Below are positions 8,446-16,344 of a stretch of DNA of 64,000 bases, one piece after another (the first letter of the stretch is position 1; the number at the start of each line of letters is the position of its first letter). Source of the DNA: Insolitispirillum peregrinum (lineage in GTDB: Bacteria; Pseudomonadota; Alphaproteobacteria; Rhodospirillales; Rhodospirillaceae); the NCBI RefSeq assembly GCF_042665255.1, contig NZ_JBHTCD010000002.1; one strand, written 5' to 3'. The translations under genes were made by a program, and so were the position numbers. Below the pieces are notes generated by a model. That model saw only the letters and a program-made list of their open reading frames with translations, was not told the origin of the DNA and made no database searches.

Positions 8446-8606
8446 TAACGAAAGGAGGTGGAGCGCTGCTCCACACCTCGCCGGGGCCTTGAGGCCCCGG
8501 ACCCCATTGACTTGATTTTTAAAGAAAAAATGGGGGTTCGGGGCCTCAGGCCCCGAGCAGTTCAGGCGGCAGCCTGCACTTTCTTGCCAAACTGTCGTGT
8601 ACCGTG
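8446..8606 (+). mobile_element. Miniature inverted-repeat element R2, left end truncated
   Basis: Same core as the full copies: GGAGCGCTGCTCC, then the CCGGGGCC/GGCCCCGG hairpin, a CCCCATT...AATGGGG arm around an A-rich centre, and a GGGGCCTcagGCCCC hairpin. The right terminus ACTGTCGTGTACCGTG (8591-8606) differs by one base from the terminus of R3 and R5. The left terminus is missing. It is followed at 8607-8632 by one half of the older palindromic repeat (ending ACGCACGCTGGTCT), in inverse orientation to the R3/R5 setting. Confidence 0.75.
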
Positions 8607-8666
8607 GCGTCGAATTTAACGCACGCTGGTCTAGAGGTGTAACAGGCCCCCGAACGGACAGTGACC

Positions 8667-9230
8667 TTACGGAGATGCCACCATCACATCCTGCATCCCG
8701 CCTTCTGCTGTTGCCGCCGAAGCCAGAATGCGGTTTTCCTGTTTCAGGACCACCTGCAGACTGTTGCCCGCCGGGCTGTGGATTCGGCAGCGGACTTTTT
8801 CCCCCACCAGCCGTTTTTGCACCGGCCCGGAGCCTTCCAGCGGCGTTTCCCGCGTGCTGCCCATGCTGTCGAGGACTTCACACAGCCCCTGAAACGCGAC
8901 GCTTGTCTGCCCACTGCGCGCGGGAACGGTGACTTCCAGAATATAGACCTGTTCCTTGCTGCTGGCCTGCGCCAGCACTGCCGCGCCATTTCCGCCCTGC
9001 GCCACGCTATAGGGCGTTTCGGCCAGGGTCTGGGCAGCATAACTGTGTCCGGAGGCCCTGACCGAAGAGACGGCCAGCGCCCCCTGTCCATCCGAGGCTT
9101 CCACCCGCTGCGGCAGGCAATAGACAACAGAGCCAACGGCGATGCACAGCGCCAGCGCGGCCACGCTTCCGGCAGGCTTCACCCACCACGGAAGCAGGAC
9201 ATGTGCCCGGTTTGCATTCCCGTCTGTCAT
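8667..9230 (-). CDS. Hypothetical membrane-anchored protein
   Basis: A 187-residue protein with an N-terminal basic/aromatic stretch and a single hydrophobic helix (SVAALALCIAVGSVVYCL, about residues 21-38), followed by a presumably periplasmic domain. That domain contains two widely spaced cysteines (GLCEVLD and VRCRIHS) and a lysine/serine-rich middle. I do not recognise the family. The start at 9230 is the first ATG giving a normal membrane-anchor N-terminus; the frame stays open further upstream into the neighbouring repeat, so a longer form cannot be excluded. The gene is enclosed between repeat copies R2 and R3. Confidence 0.5.
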   Translation of the reverse strand: MTDGNANRAHVLLPWWVKPAGSVAALALCIAVGSVVYCLPQRVEASDGQGALAVSSVRASGHSYAAQTLAETPYSVAQGGNGAAVLAQASSKEQVYILEVTVPARSGQTSVAFQGLCEVLDSMGSTRETPLEGSGPVQKRLVGEKVRCRIHSPAGNSLQVVLKQENRILASAATAEGGMQDVMVASP

Positions 9231-9453
9231 GGCCCCCCGTCCCCCAACATACCCCCGCTCTCCCAGCCAAGACCACGCCTGCCAACTGTCACCAAGCCGA
9301 TTGCGATCCACACAAGCCCCCCAAAGGAACGGCATGGCGAGGAAAAGCGGCATGGATTCCGTAACAGGCATAATTCCCGCATAAGGCGAATTGATAAAGA
9401 AAATACTACAGAATATCTCTCTCAAGACACAGAACCGGACACCAGAGCAGCGT

Positions 9454-9672
9454 GCGTTAAACCGGACGCCACAATACACGACAGTAAGAAAACAGGGTCA
9501 TGGAGCGCTGCTCCAAACCTCGCTGGGGCCAGTCGGCCCCAGACCCCATTTCTTTGATAATAAAAGAAAAAATAGGGGTTCGTGGCCTCAGGCCCCGAGC
9601 GGTCCCGGGCGGCAGCCTGCACTTTACTTACCAACTGTCGTGTACTGTGACCGGACGCAGGCACGCTGCTCT
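9454..9672. repeat. Older palindromic intergenic repeat interrupted by R3
   Basis: The outer sequence starts AGAGCAGCGTGCG and ends GCACGCTGCTCT, a 12-bp inverted pair. It continues into AACCTTTTGT...TCGCAGTGATTTTGCGC up to about 9725, a sequence shared with the copy at 37 kb. Such palindromes are common between genes in Rhizobiales and Rhodospirillales. R3 has been inserted inside it. Confidence 0.7.
9470..9649 (+). mobile_element. Complete miniature inverted-repeat element R3 with 9-bp target duplication
   Basis: A 180-bp element with 16-bp terminal inverted repeats: left CACAATACACGACAGT, right ACTGTCGTGTACTGTG (one mismatch when paired). It is flanked on both sides by ACCGGACGC (9461-9469 and 9650-9658), a 9-bp target-site duplication. 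It has no coding capacity. The interior holds the same hairpins as the other copies. It was presumably moved by a transposase encoded elsewhere. Confidence 0.85.
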
Positions 9673-9794
9673 AACCTTTTGTCCTGTCGCAGTGATTTTG
9701 CGCAAAACCGGTTCCCACTGTTGCGCTCACGGCTCTGGCACCGACAGCCTCACCCCCTTGGCAATCCCGCATGGTTACAGGGGCTTCAGACTTT

Positions 9795-9867
9795 CCATCC
9801 ACAAGATACCCACACCCTTATCCCGACAGTTATCCGGTGATTCTGTGGATAACCTGCCTGTGGATAC
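9795..9867. promoter_or_regulatory. Phased cluster of DnaA-box-like 9-mers
   Basis: Six 9-mers resemble TTATCCACA. The best are TGTGGATAA (9844-9852, perfect) and TGTGGATAC (9859-9867, one mismatch). CCATCCACA (9795), ATACCCACA (9806) and TTATCCCGA (9818) have two mismatches and TTATCCGGT (9830) has three. Start-to-start spacings are 11, 12, 12, 14 and 15 bp, close to helical phasing. The cluster lies downstream of the alcohol dehydrogenase gene. It could be a DnaA-binding regulatory or titration site, or part of an origin. Confidence 0.5.
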
Positions 9868-9870
9868 CCC

Positions 9871-9910
9871 GAAAAAGAAACAACGGGCCAAAGGGGAACT
9901 TTGACCCGTT
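9871..9910 (-). terminator. Intrinsic terminator of the alcohol dehydrogenase gene
   Basis: On the minus strand a 12-bp stem AACGGGTCAAAG / CTTTGGCCCGTT (one G-U pair, 5-base loop) is followed by GTTTCTTTTTC. It begins about 36 bp after the stop of the dehydrogenase gene. Confidence 0.8.
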
Positions 9911-9945
9911 GCTCTCTGTACCGCGCCGTAGCAAGGGAGGGAAAG

Positions 9946-11718
9946 TTACGACGGAGACAGCTTGAACACCCAGACGCTACCGCCCTGGTTGATATCCTTC
10001 ACCGCCTTGGCGACTTCACCGCCCCACAGGGGCACAGCGCCGCCCCAGCCGGACAGGACCGCCACATACTGGGCACCATCATCGCCTTCCCAGGTGATCG
10101 GCGAACCGACAACGCCCGAGCCGGTGTTGAACTTCCAGACTTCTTCGCCGGTCTTGGCGTTAAAGGCCTTCAGGTAGCCTTCCGGGGTGCCGGTGAACAC
10201 CAGGTTGCCCGCAGTGGTCAGCACACCGCCCCACAACGGAGCCTTGTTTTTGGCTTCCCAGACGATTTTCCCGCTCTTGGGATCAATGGCACGCAGGACA
10301 CCAATGTAATCGTCATAGGCGGGCTTGATGGTAAAGCCGGCCCCCAGATAGGCGGCACCCTTTTTGTAGGTGGTGTTTTCGTTCCAGATCTCCATGCACC
10401 ATTCGTTGGCCGGGACATAGAACAGGTCGGTATCCGGGCTGTAGGCCATCGGCATCCAGTTCTTGCCGCCGAGGAACGACGGGCAGTTGTTGACCGCCTT
10501 GCCCTTTTCGCCTTCCTTGACATCGGCCGGATTGCCGGGACGGCTTTCTTCGACGTACTGCGGGCGGCCGGTCTTCATGTCGAAGCCCTTGGCCCAGGTG
10601 ATCTTGTTGACGAACGGCGTCGCCGACAGCAGGGTGCCGTTGGTACGGTCGGCAACAAAGAAGAAGCCGTTGCGGTCAGCCTTGGCCCCGGCCTTGATCA
10701 CCTTGCCGTCCTTTTTCAGGTCAAACGAGATGAACTCGTTGACGCCGTCAAAGTCCCAGCCGTCATGCGGGGTGGTCTGCAGGTGCCACTTGATTTCGCC
10801 GGTATCGGGATTGATCGCCAGCGTCGAGGACGAATAGAGGTTGTCGCCCGGACGCAGGTGGCTGTTCCACGGGGCCGGCTGACCGGTGCCAAAGAACAGG
10901 CTGTCGGTTTCCGGGTCATAGGTCCCGCCCAGCCAGGTGGCGGCCCCGCCGTATTTCCACATGTCGCCCGGCCAGGTGGCATTCAGCTTGCCGGTCATTG
11001 TTGACGGCTTGCCGTTCAGCTCACCCATATGGCCTTCGACGGTCGGGCGAGACCACAGCAGTTCGCCGGTTTCGGCATCGCGGGCTTCGACCTTGCCGAC
11101 CACGCCGAATTCACCACCGGACACGCCGGTGATCACCTTGCCCTTGACGATCAGCGGAGCGGCGGTCATCGAATAGCCGTCCTTGAATTCCCCGGCCGCC
11201 TTTTTCCAGATCACCTTGCCGGTCTTGGCGTCCAGCGCCACCACCTTGGCATCCAGCGTGCCGAAGTACACCTTGTCGCCATACAGCACCGCACCACGAT
11301 TGATCACGTCGCAGCAGGGCATGATGCCTTCGGGCAGACGGGCGTCGTACTGCCACAGCTCGTCACCGGTTTTCACGTCGATGGCAAACAGGCGGGAATA
11401 CGAGGCGGTGACATACATCACCCCGTCGCGGACCACCGGCTGGGCTTCCTGACCACGCTGTTTTTCCCCGCCGAACGAGAACGACCAGGCAGCGTGCAGG
11501 TTTTTGACGGTATCCACATTCAGGGCTGTCAGCGGGCTGAACCGCTGGCCCTGCGTCCCCATCCCGTAGGTCACCACGTCCTTGGGGGTCTTGGCGTCGT
11601 TGAGAATGTCCTGATCGGTGACCCCGGCAGCCTGTGCTGCCAGAGGGGCGCTGACCGCCAGAACGGTGGTCAGCGCGAAGCCGCTCAATGCGGTCTTGAA
11701 GCGAGCGTAGTGAGTCAT
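9946..11718 (-). CDS. PQQ-dependent alcohol dehydrogenase, probably lanthanide type
   Basis: A 590-residue periplasmic quinoprotein with a signal peptide ending AAQAA. It shows the eight-bladed propeller with repeated W-motifs (for example AKTGKVIWKKAAG, AKTGEEVWKFNTG). The adjacent cysteine pair C135-C136 (MPCCDV) is the disulfide that stacks on PQQ. The catalytic Asp is D322 in GWDFDGVNE. D324, two residues on, is the extra Asp found in XoxF, ExaF and PedH enzymes that use lanthanides; calcium ExaA and MxaF types carry Ser or Ala there. It oxidises primary alcohols and passes electrons to a cytochrome c, probably the PedF-like protein encoded nearby. It follows the pqq genes on the same strand. 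Confidence 0.92.
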   Translation of the reverse strand: MTHYARFKTALSGFALTTVLAVSAPLAAQAAGVTDQDILNDAKTPKDVVTYGMGTQGQRFSPLTALNVDTVKNLHAAWSFSFGGEKQRGQEAQPVVRDGVMYVTASYSRLFAIDVKTGDELWQYDARLPEGIMPCCDVINRGAVLYGDKVYFGTLDAKVVALDAKTGKVIWKKAAGEFKDGYSMTAAPLIVKGKVITGVSGGEFGVVGKVEARDAETGELLWSRPTVEGHMGELNGKPSTMTGKLNATWPGDMWKYGGAATWLGGTYDPETDSLFFGTGQPAPWNSHLRPGDNLYSSSTLAINPDTGEIKWHLQTTPHDGWDFDGVNEFISFDLKKDGKVIKAGAKADRNGFFFVADRTNGTLLSATPFVNKITWAKGFDMKTGRPQYVEESRPGNPADVKEGEKGKAVNNCPSFLGGKNWMPMAYSPDTDLFYVPANEWCMEIWNENTTYKKGAAYLGAGFTIKPAYDDYIGVLRAIDPKSGKIVWEAKNKAPLWGGVLTTAGNLVFTGTPEGYLKAFNAKTGEEVWKFNTGSGVVGSPITWEGDDGAQYVAVLSGWGGAVPLWGGEVAKAVKDINQGGSVWVFKLSPS

Positions 11719-11796
11719 GGCTTTCTCTGATTACCTCCCCAGGTTCTTGATCGAGCCGTCTTTCTTGCAGAAAATGGTATCAACAACAGGCACGAT

Positions 11797-11924
11797 AAAA
11801 GTATCACTCAGGACAAAATGTCCCCCTATACAGACAATCCACGCAGGATTAATTCTGCATTTTCAGTGATCACTGATGTGATGGTAGAGGATTTACTTTT
11901 CGGCTCCATTGCCAAAAAGTATCA
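11797..11924. promoter_or_regulatory. Dehydrogenase promoter region with repeats and a perfect palindrome
   Basis: The 218-bp gap between the dehydrogenase and pqqE contains two exact direct repeats AAAAGTATCA (11797-11806 and 11915-11924). Between them is a perfect 14-bp palindrome, TCAGTGATCACTGA (11863-11876). The 18-bp operator seen at other alcohol-oxidation promoters is not apparent here, so this gene may answer to a different regulator, for example a lanthanide-responsive one. No T-run follows the palindrome, so it is not a terminator. Confidence 0.4.
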
Positions 11925-11936
11925 TACGCGCCGCCT

Positions 11937-13073
11937 CTACCGTGCAGTGTCGGTGAATGTCCGATAGGTCATGGTGTTGACATTGGCGGCGGCCTCGTGC
12001 TCGGCCATCGCCCGCACGCTGGCATGCAGCGGCGACTGTTCACAGGTCGGGTCCATCGCGTCGGCCTTGCCCGCCAGCGCCAGTGCCTGGCAACGGCATC
12101 CGCCCCAGTCGGTTTCCTTGTGCTCGCACGACCGGCAGCCCTTGGGCATCCAGGCATCGCCGCGATAGGCGGCAAAGGCACTGCCATGCAGCCAGATGTC
12201 TGCCAGCGAACGGTCGCGGATGCTGTCAAAGGACAGGTGCTTCAGGGTTTCGGCGGCGTGGCAGGGCAGAACCTTGCCGCTGGGGGTGACGTTCAGGAAC
12301 TGGCGGCCCCAGCCCCCCAGACAGGCTTTCGGACGTTTGGCGTAATAGTCGGGAATCACATAGTCGATCGCCAGTTGCCCTTTCAGCCGCGCGCGTGCTT
12401 CGGTGACAACGCCGGTCATCCACGCCAGTTGCTGCGGGCTGGGCATCAGCGCCGCCCGGTTCAGCAGGCCCCAGCCATAATACTGCACATTGGCCACTTC
12501 GATGCGGCGGGCTCCGATCTGTTGCGCCACCTCGAACATCTGCGGCAGGCGCTCGACGTTGTGGCGGGTGATCACCGCGTTCATCGTCAGGGCCACACCG
12601 GCCTGTTTCAGGGCGGCGGCAGCGGCATACTTGCGCGCCAGCCCGCCCTTGAAGGCGGTGATCAGGGTACTGCCCTCTTCGGTAATGTCGGGAAACCCGA
12701 TCTGGGCATGTTCCAGCCCGGCATCAGCCAGCGTGTCGGCCATCGCCTGATCGACCAGCACGCCAGAGGTGATCAGGTTGGTATAAAGCCCCTGCTCCAC
12801 CGCATGGCGGACCAGCACCGGCAGATCCCGGCGGGCGGTTGGTTCGCCGCCGGAAAAATGCACCTGCAACACCCCCAGCCGGGCCGCCTGATCCATCAGG
12901 CCCTGCCACTCGGCGGTGGACAGCTCGTGCGAGGCCCCTTCCAGCGCCACCGGGTTGGAGCAATAAGAGCAGCGCAACGGGCAGCGGTGCGTCAGCTCGC
13001 ACAGCATCGCCAGCGGCGGTTCAATCGCAACGGCATCGGCCTCGACCGGCAGGGAACCCGGAACAGCATTCAT
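11937..13073 (-). CDS. pqqE: PqqE, radical SAM enzyme of PQQ biosynthesis
   Basis: A 378-residue protein. The radical-SAM cluster motif is CPLRCSYC near the N-terminus. The C-terminal SPASM cluster ligands are present in CLGGWGRQF, GKVLPCHAAE, GCRSCEHKE, GGCRCQAL and PTCEQSP. PqqE forms the carbon-carbon bond between Glu and Tyr of the PqqA peptide while PqqD holds the peptide. The start ATG at 13073 overlaps the pqqD stop (ATGA). It is the last gene of pqqABCDE. Confidence 0.95.
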   Translation of the reverse strand: MNAVPGSLPVEADAVAIEPPLAMLCELTHRCPLRCSYCSNPVALEGASHELSTAEWQGLMDQAARLGVLQVHFSGGEPTARRDLPVLVRHAVEQGLYTNLITSGVLVDQAMADTLADAGLEHAQIGFPDITEEGSTLITAFKGGLARKYAAAAALKQAGVALTMNAVITRHNVERLPQMFEVAQQIGARRIEVANVQYYGWGLLNRAALMPSPQQLAWMTGVVTEARARLKGQLAIDYVIPDYYAKRPKACLGGWGRQFLNVTPSGKVLPCHAAETLKHLSFDSIRDRSLADIWLHGSAFAAYRGDAWMPKGCRSCEHKETDWGGCRCQALALAGKADAMDPTCEQSPLHASVRAMAEHEAAANVNTMTYRTFTDTAR

Positions 13074-13354
13074 GTGGTGACAAACCCCCGCTCGCACAAA
13101 TCCTGCAACAACGCCACCACATCCGGGCCGACCACCTCGACCGGCGCCTGATAGTCACTGGCCAGCCGGTCAATGATCGTCGCCAGCGGTGTGGCACCGT
13201 CACAGCATTTCAGCACATCGACCGCCACCTCGTCGGGCAGCAGCATCCGTTCCGGTGCCATCACCACCCAGCGTTTGCGGATGGCATCAAAGCGCAGCTT
13301 CACATGGTCAGCCAGTCGCGGCTGGCTGGTATCACTGACCGCAGACCGAGCCAT
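13070..13354 (-). CDS. pqqD: PqqD, PqqA-peptide chaperone
   Basis: A 94-residue protein matching the PqqD winged-helix fold: PRLADHVKLRFDAIRKRWVV, then MLLPDEVAVDVLKCCDGATP and a C-terminal helix VVALLQDLCERGFV. PqqD binds PqqA and presents it to PqqE. The start at 13354 overlaps the pqqC stop by one base (TAATG), which indicates coupled translation; a longer in-frame start would lie inside pqqC. Confidence 0.93.
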   Translation of the reverse strand: MARSAVSDTSQPRLADHVKLRFDAIRKRWVVMAPERMLLPDEVAVDVLKCCDGATPLATIIDRLASDYQAPVEVVGPDVVALLQDLCERGFVTT

Positions 13355-14139
13355 TATCGCGTCTCCCCTTCCCCCGGCACCCATGCCCCCGGCGGGACCA
13401 TCCCCGGCGCGACATAGGCGGCATACAAGGCATCAAGTTGCGACCACAGCACGTTGCACTTGAAGGTCAGGGCATTGAGCACCCCGTTCTGTTCGTCAAC
13501 GGTGCGGGCGTTTTTCAGCACGTAATCCAGCGCAAAGTCACAATCGCGCGGTGCCTGCGTCAGGCGCTTCTGGAAATAGGCCATCACCGTGTCATTGGTG
13601 AAATCGTAATGCTCCAGCATGCCTGCAATGCGCTCGGCGTGGATTTTCGGCGCGAACAGTTCGGTCAGGCACGAGGCGATGGCGGTCAGGCCGGGGTTGT
13701 CCCACACGAAGCGCACATAAGCCTCGACGGCAAAGCGGGTGGCAGGCAAAGCGCCCTGCTGGCTGGTGACGTAATCGCGGTCAAAGCCCAGACTGTCGGT
13801 CAGCACCAGCCAGCGTTCGATGCCGCCCTGATCGTCCAGATGGCCGTCATGGTCCAGAATGCGCTGCATCCACGCCCGCCGCACCTCGCGGTCTTCGATC
13901 TTGGCCAGCACAGCCCCGTCCTTGCGCGGGATGCAGGCCTGATAGCAATAGCGATTGAGCGCCCACGCCCGCACCTGATCCAGCGAGCACTGGCCACTGT
14001 GCAGCATTTTGTGGAACGGGTGCAGGTTGTGGTATCGCTGCGCGCCGATTGCCCGCAGGGCGGCTTCCAGTTCGGCGGGAGACATCGGGTCGGCGTCACG
14101 CGGGCGGGGACGGGTCATCAGCGGCATCATGTGAGTCAT
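13354..14139 (-). CDS. pqqC: PqqC, cofactorless oxidase completing PQQ
   Basis: A 261-residue heme-oxygenase-like helical protein. Conserved PqqC blocks include RYHNLHPFHKMLHSGQCS, the active-site segments NRYCYQACIPRKDGA and LDHDGHLDDQGGIERWL, and APKIHAERI followed by MLEHYDF. It carries out the final ring closure and eight-electron oxidation to PQQ. The start overlaps the pqqB stop (ATGA). Several Met codons lie near the N-terminus, so the exact start could be 5-8 codons later. Confidence 0.94.
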   Translation of the reverse strand: MTHMMPLMTRPRPRDADPMSPAELEAALRAIGAQRYHNLHPFHKMLHSGQCSLDQVRAWALNRYCYQACIPRKDGAVLAKIEDREVRRAWMQRILDHDGHLDDQGGIERWLVLTDSLGFDRDYVTSQQGALPATRFAVEAYVRFVWDNPGLTAIASCLTELFAPKIHAERIAGMLEHYDFTNDTVMAYFQKRLTQAPRDCDFALDYVLKNARTVDEQNGVLNALTFKCNVLWSQLDALYAAYVAPGMVPPGAWVPGEGETR

Positions 14140-15059
14140 ACCCTTACCTCCAGCCCGTCATGGGCCACCTGCCACCCGGCACTTTCCACCGCACAGCGTG
14201 CCGCGCTGCCGGGGGTCCACACCGGGTTGGAATTGTTGATGTGAATGTAGATTTTGCGGGCCACCTGCAGATCGGCAAAGGCCGCCAGCGAGCCATCCGG
14301 CCCGCTCATCGCCATGTGCCCCATGCGGGCGGCGGTCTTGCTGCCCAGACCGTGGGCGATCATTTCGTCGTCGGTATAGGTGGTGCCGTCAAAGAACACC
14401 AGCTCGGCCCCGCGCAGACGACCGGCCAGCTCGGGCGGCAGCGACGCACAGCCGGGAATGTAGAAAAAGCTCTTGCCATCGGCGTCGCTGACCTTCAGGG
14501 CAATGGTGTCTTCCGGCACGCTGCCATAGTTGGCGGCGGTCGGGTCTTCCAGCCACAGGGCGATCTTGCCCGGCACACAGAATGCCTCGACCGTCAGCCC
14601 GGCCGGACGGCCATCGGGCAGACACAGCGCCAGCGGCTGATCCAGCACCAGCGGACGCCGCTGCACATACTGGGGATTGAGCACATTGAAAATCGAATTG
14701 GCGTGTAACACCCCCAACACGCGCTGACTGGCATAAATCGCCAGCGGATGGCTTTCGCGCAGGGTCAACAGGCCGGTCACATGGTCCACGTCGGCATTGG
14801 TCAGCACCGCACCGACCACCGGACTGTGCCGCTTGCCCGCCTGCGGCTGCGGATGCAGTGCCGGGGTGTTGAGGATTTGCTGTCGCAGGTCAGGACTGGC
14901 GTTCAGCAGGAACCAGTATTCGCCATCGGCACTGACCGCCAGCGACGACTGGGTAAACGAACGGGCGCTGTGAAAGGCGCCCTGACACTGGTCACAGGCG
15001 CAGTTCCACTGCGGAAAGCCACCACCGGCCGCTGCTCCCAGCACGATAACGTGCACCAT
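14136..15059 (-). CDS. pqqB: PqqB, metallo-beta-lactamase-fold PQQ biosynthesis protein
   Basis: A 307-residue protein starting MVHVIVLGAAAGGGFPQWNC, typical of PqqB, with a zinc-site CACDQC just after it. The metallo-lactamase signature appears as TNADVDHVTGLL. PqqB is an iron-dependent hydroxylase acting on the crosslinked Glu-Tyr intermediate. The ribosome-binding site AGGAGAGGGAGC precedes the ATG. It is separated from pqqA by a hairpin with a U-run. Confidence 0.94.
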   Translation of the reverse strand: MVHVIVLGAAAGGGFPQWNCACDQCQGAFHSARSFTQSSLAVSADGEYWFLLNASPDLRQQILNTPALHPQPQAGKRHSPVVGAVLTNADVDHVTGLLTLRESHPLAIYASQRVLGVLHANSIFNVLNPQYVQRRPLVLDQPLALCLPDGRPAGLTVEAFCVPGKIALWLEDPTAANYGSVPEDTIALKVSDADGKSFFYIPGCASLPPELAGRLRGAELVFFDGTTYTDDEMIAHGLGSKTAARMGHMAMSGPDGSLAAFADLQVARKIYIHINNSNPVWTPGSAARCAVESAGWQVAHDGLEVRV

Positions 15060-15135
15060 CGCTCCCTCTCCTGTCGGAGTGCGGGCGAATGAACCCATTC
15101 GCAACAACACTTGTGGGACTGTGATCAACAGGCAG

Positions 15136-15177
15136 AAAAAAAGACGCCCCCGGTCGGGGACAACGCACGGGAGCGCC
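15136..15177 (-). terminator. Terminator/attenuator between pqqA and pqqB
   Basis: On the minus strand the stem GGCGCTCCCG / CGGGGGCGTC (10 bp with two G-U pairs) is followed directly by seven T residues. It stands about 30 bp after the pqqA stop and before pqqB. Partial termination here would make more of the short pqqA message than of pqqBCDE, as expected for a gene encoding a consumed substrate peptide. Confidence 0.75.
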
Positions 15178-15207
15178 CCTTTTTCGCAGGAATGGTCGGC
15201 TGGCGTA

Positions 15208-15288
15208 TCAGGCGGTTGCGCACATGTAGCCGTTGATTTCCATTCCCACCGAGATCTCGACAACACGCGGGGTCTTCCAGGTACGCAT
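15208..15288 (-). CDS. pqqA: PqqA, precursor peptide of PQQ
   Basis: A 26-residue peptide starting MRTWKTPRVVEI. The two residues that become PQQ are E17 and Y21 in the conserved context GMEINGYMCATA. AAGGAGG lies 5 nt upstream of the ATG. It is followed by a terminator-like hairpin before pqqB and preceded by an 18-bp operator about 90 bp upstream. Confidence 0.95.
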   Translation of the reverse strand: MRTWKTPRVVEISVGMEINGYMCATA

Positions 15289-15375
15289 AGAGTCCTCCTT
15301 GCTGATGCCCAGCCCTGTTTTGGCGGCTGGCTCTGTGTTCACCCTCAAAGGCTAACAAGCCTGCGCGCCCTGTGC

Positions 15376-16344
15376 CTATTCGACCTTGGTAGCAGATGGC
15401 TGTAACTGCCCGCGCAACAGCGCCGGATAGAGGTGCACCACCGACCGTTCAAATTCGGCCCGCGTCAGGCTGAGAGCGGCAAACCGCTCGGGGATCGGCA
15501 GACGAAACACCTCGGCCTCGGACAATCCCTGCCGGGCCGCCTGCCGCAGCGTTCCATCCAGCCAGCGCAGCCAGTCGGCGGTCTGGTGCAACGGCCCGGC
15601 ATCCTGCGCCACCGGCCCGTGCCCCGGCACCACCACCTTGAACTTCAGCGCCTCCAGCGCTTCCAGCGCCGCCAGCCAGGGGGCAATATCTGCATGGGGA
15701 GTGGTCGGCGTGCGGTCATGGAACACCAGATCGGCGGCATACAAAACGCCGGTGGTTTCATCAAACAGCGCCACATCGCTGTCACTGTGCCCGGCCAGCG
15801 TCAGATAGTGCAGGCGATGGCCGCCGACCACCGCCGTATGGGCCTGCAACACCGTCTTTGGCACCACCGGTTCGGTATCAAGCATCCAGTTGCCGAGCAG
15901 GCGGTACATGTTGGTGGTGAAGTCTTCCCCGGCAGCCGAAATCCCGGCGATGGTCTCACTGGTGGCGGTCAGCGTCTCGGGGGCAAAGGCCTGATTGCCG
16001 AGGAAATGATCCGGGTGCAGGTGGCTGTTGATCACCTGCACAATCGGCTTGCCGCCGCTGGTGCGGTCGATCAGCGCATGGAACTGCTCGCCAAACAGCC
16101 GCGACGGGCCGGTGTCGAGGACGATCACTCCCTCATCGGTGACGATAAAGGCGCTGTTGACCATCAGGCCGCCATTGGCACGGCTGAAGTCTTCGGTAGA
16201 GCCTTCGACCACATAGGAGCTGTCGGCAATCTGCCGTGCCGTCAGGTGATAGTCGCGGCGGACCGGATCGGGAGGCTCGGCGTGCGCCCTGCCGACCGTC
16301 ATCGCCAGCAGTGCCAGCCCCGCCCATGCTGCGCGCCAGTTCAT
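15376..16344 (-). CDS. Quinoprotein-system zinc metallohydrolase (metallo-beta-lactamase fold)
   Basis: A 322-residue protein with a signal peptide (LALLAMTVGRAHA). The zinc-binding motif is HLHPDH in VINSHLHPDHFLGN; further ligands are probably H in LAGHSDSD, D in YAADLVF and H in VVPGHGP. The family is the quinoprotein relay system zinc metallohydrolase found beside PQQ dehydrogenases and SoxYZ-like carriers; its substrate is not established. Its start overlaps the stop of the SoxYZ-like gene (ATGA). Its last codons contain an 18-bp operator for the downstream pqqA. Confidence 0.85.
   Translation of the reverse strand: MNWRAAWAGLALLAMTVGRAHAEPPDPVRRDYHLTARQIADSSYVVEGSTEDFSRANGGLMVNSAFIVTDEGVIVLDTGPSRLFGEQFHALIDRTSGGKPIVQVINSHLHPDHFLGNQAFAPETLTATSETIAGISAAGEDFTTNMYRLLGNWMLDTEPVVPKTVLQAHTAVVGGHRLHYLTLAGHSDSDVALFDETTGVLYAADLVFHDRTPTTPHADIAPWLAALEALEALKFKVVVPGHGPVAQDAGPLHQTADWLRWLDGTLRQAARQGLSEAEVFRLPIPERFAALSLTRAEFERSVVHLYPALLRGQLQPSATKVE
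15378..15395. promoter_or_regulatory. Candidate alcohol-oxidation operator 1 (upstream of pqqA)
   Basis: ATTCGACCTTGGTAGCAG matches site 2 at 15 of the first 16 positions and misses only at its outer edge otherwise. It is an imperfect 7-4-7 inverted repeat of the ATTCGAC-N4-GTCGAAT type. It lies 90 bp upstream of pqqA, inside the 3' end of the metallohydrolase gene. Confidence 0.6.

Noticed and set aside
9795..9867. Calling the DnaA-box cluster the chromosomal origin
   Set aside because: No dnaA, gidA, parAB or strongly AT-rich unwinding region is adjacent; the evidence supports only DnaA-type sites.
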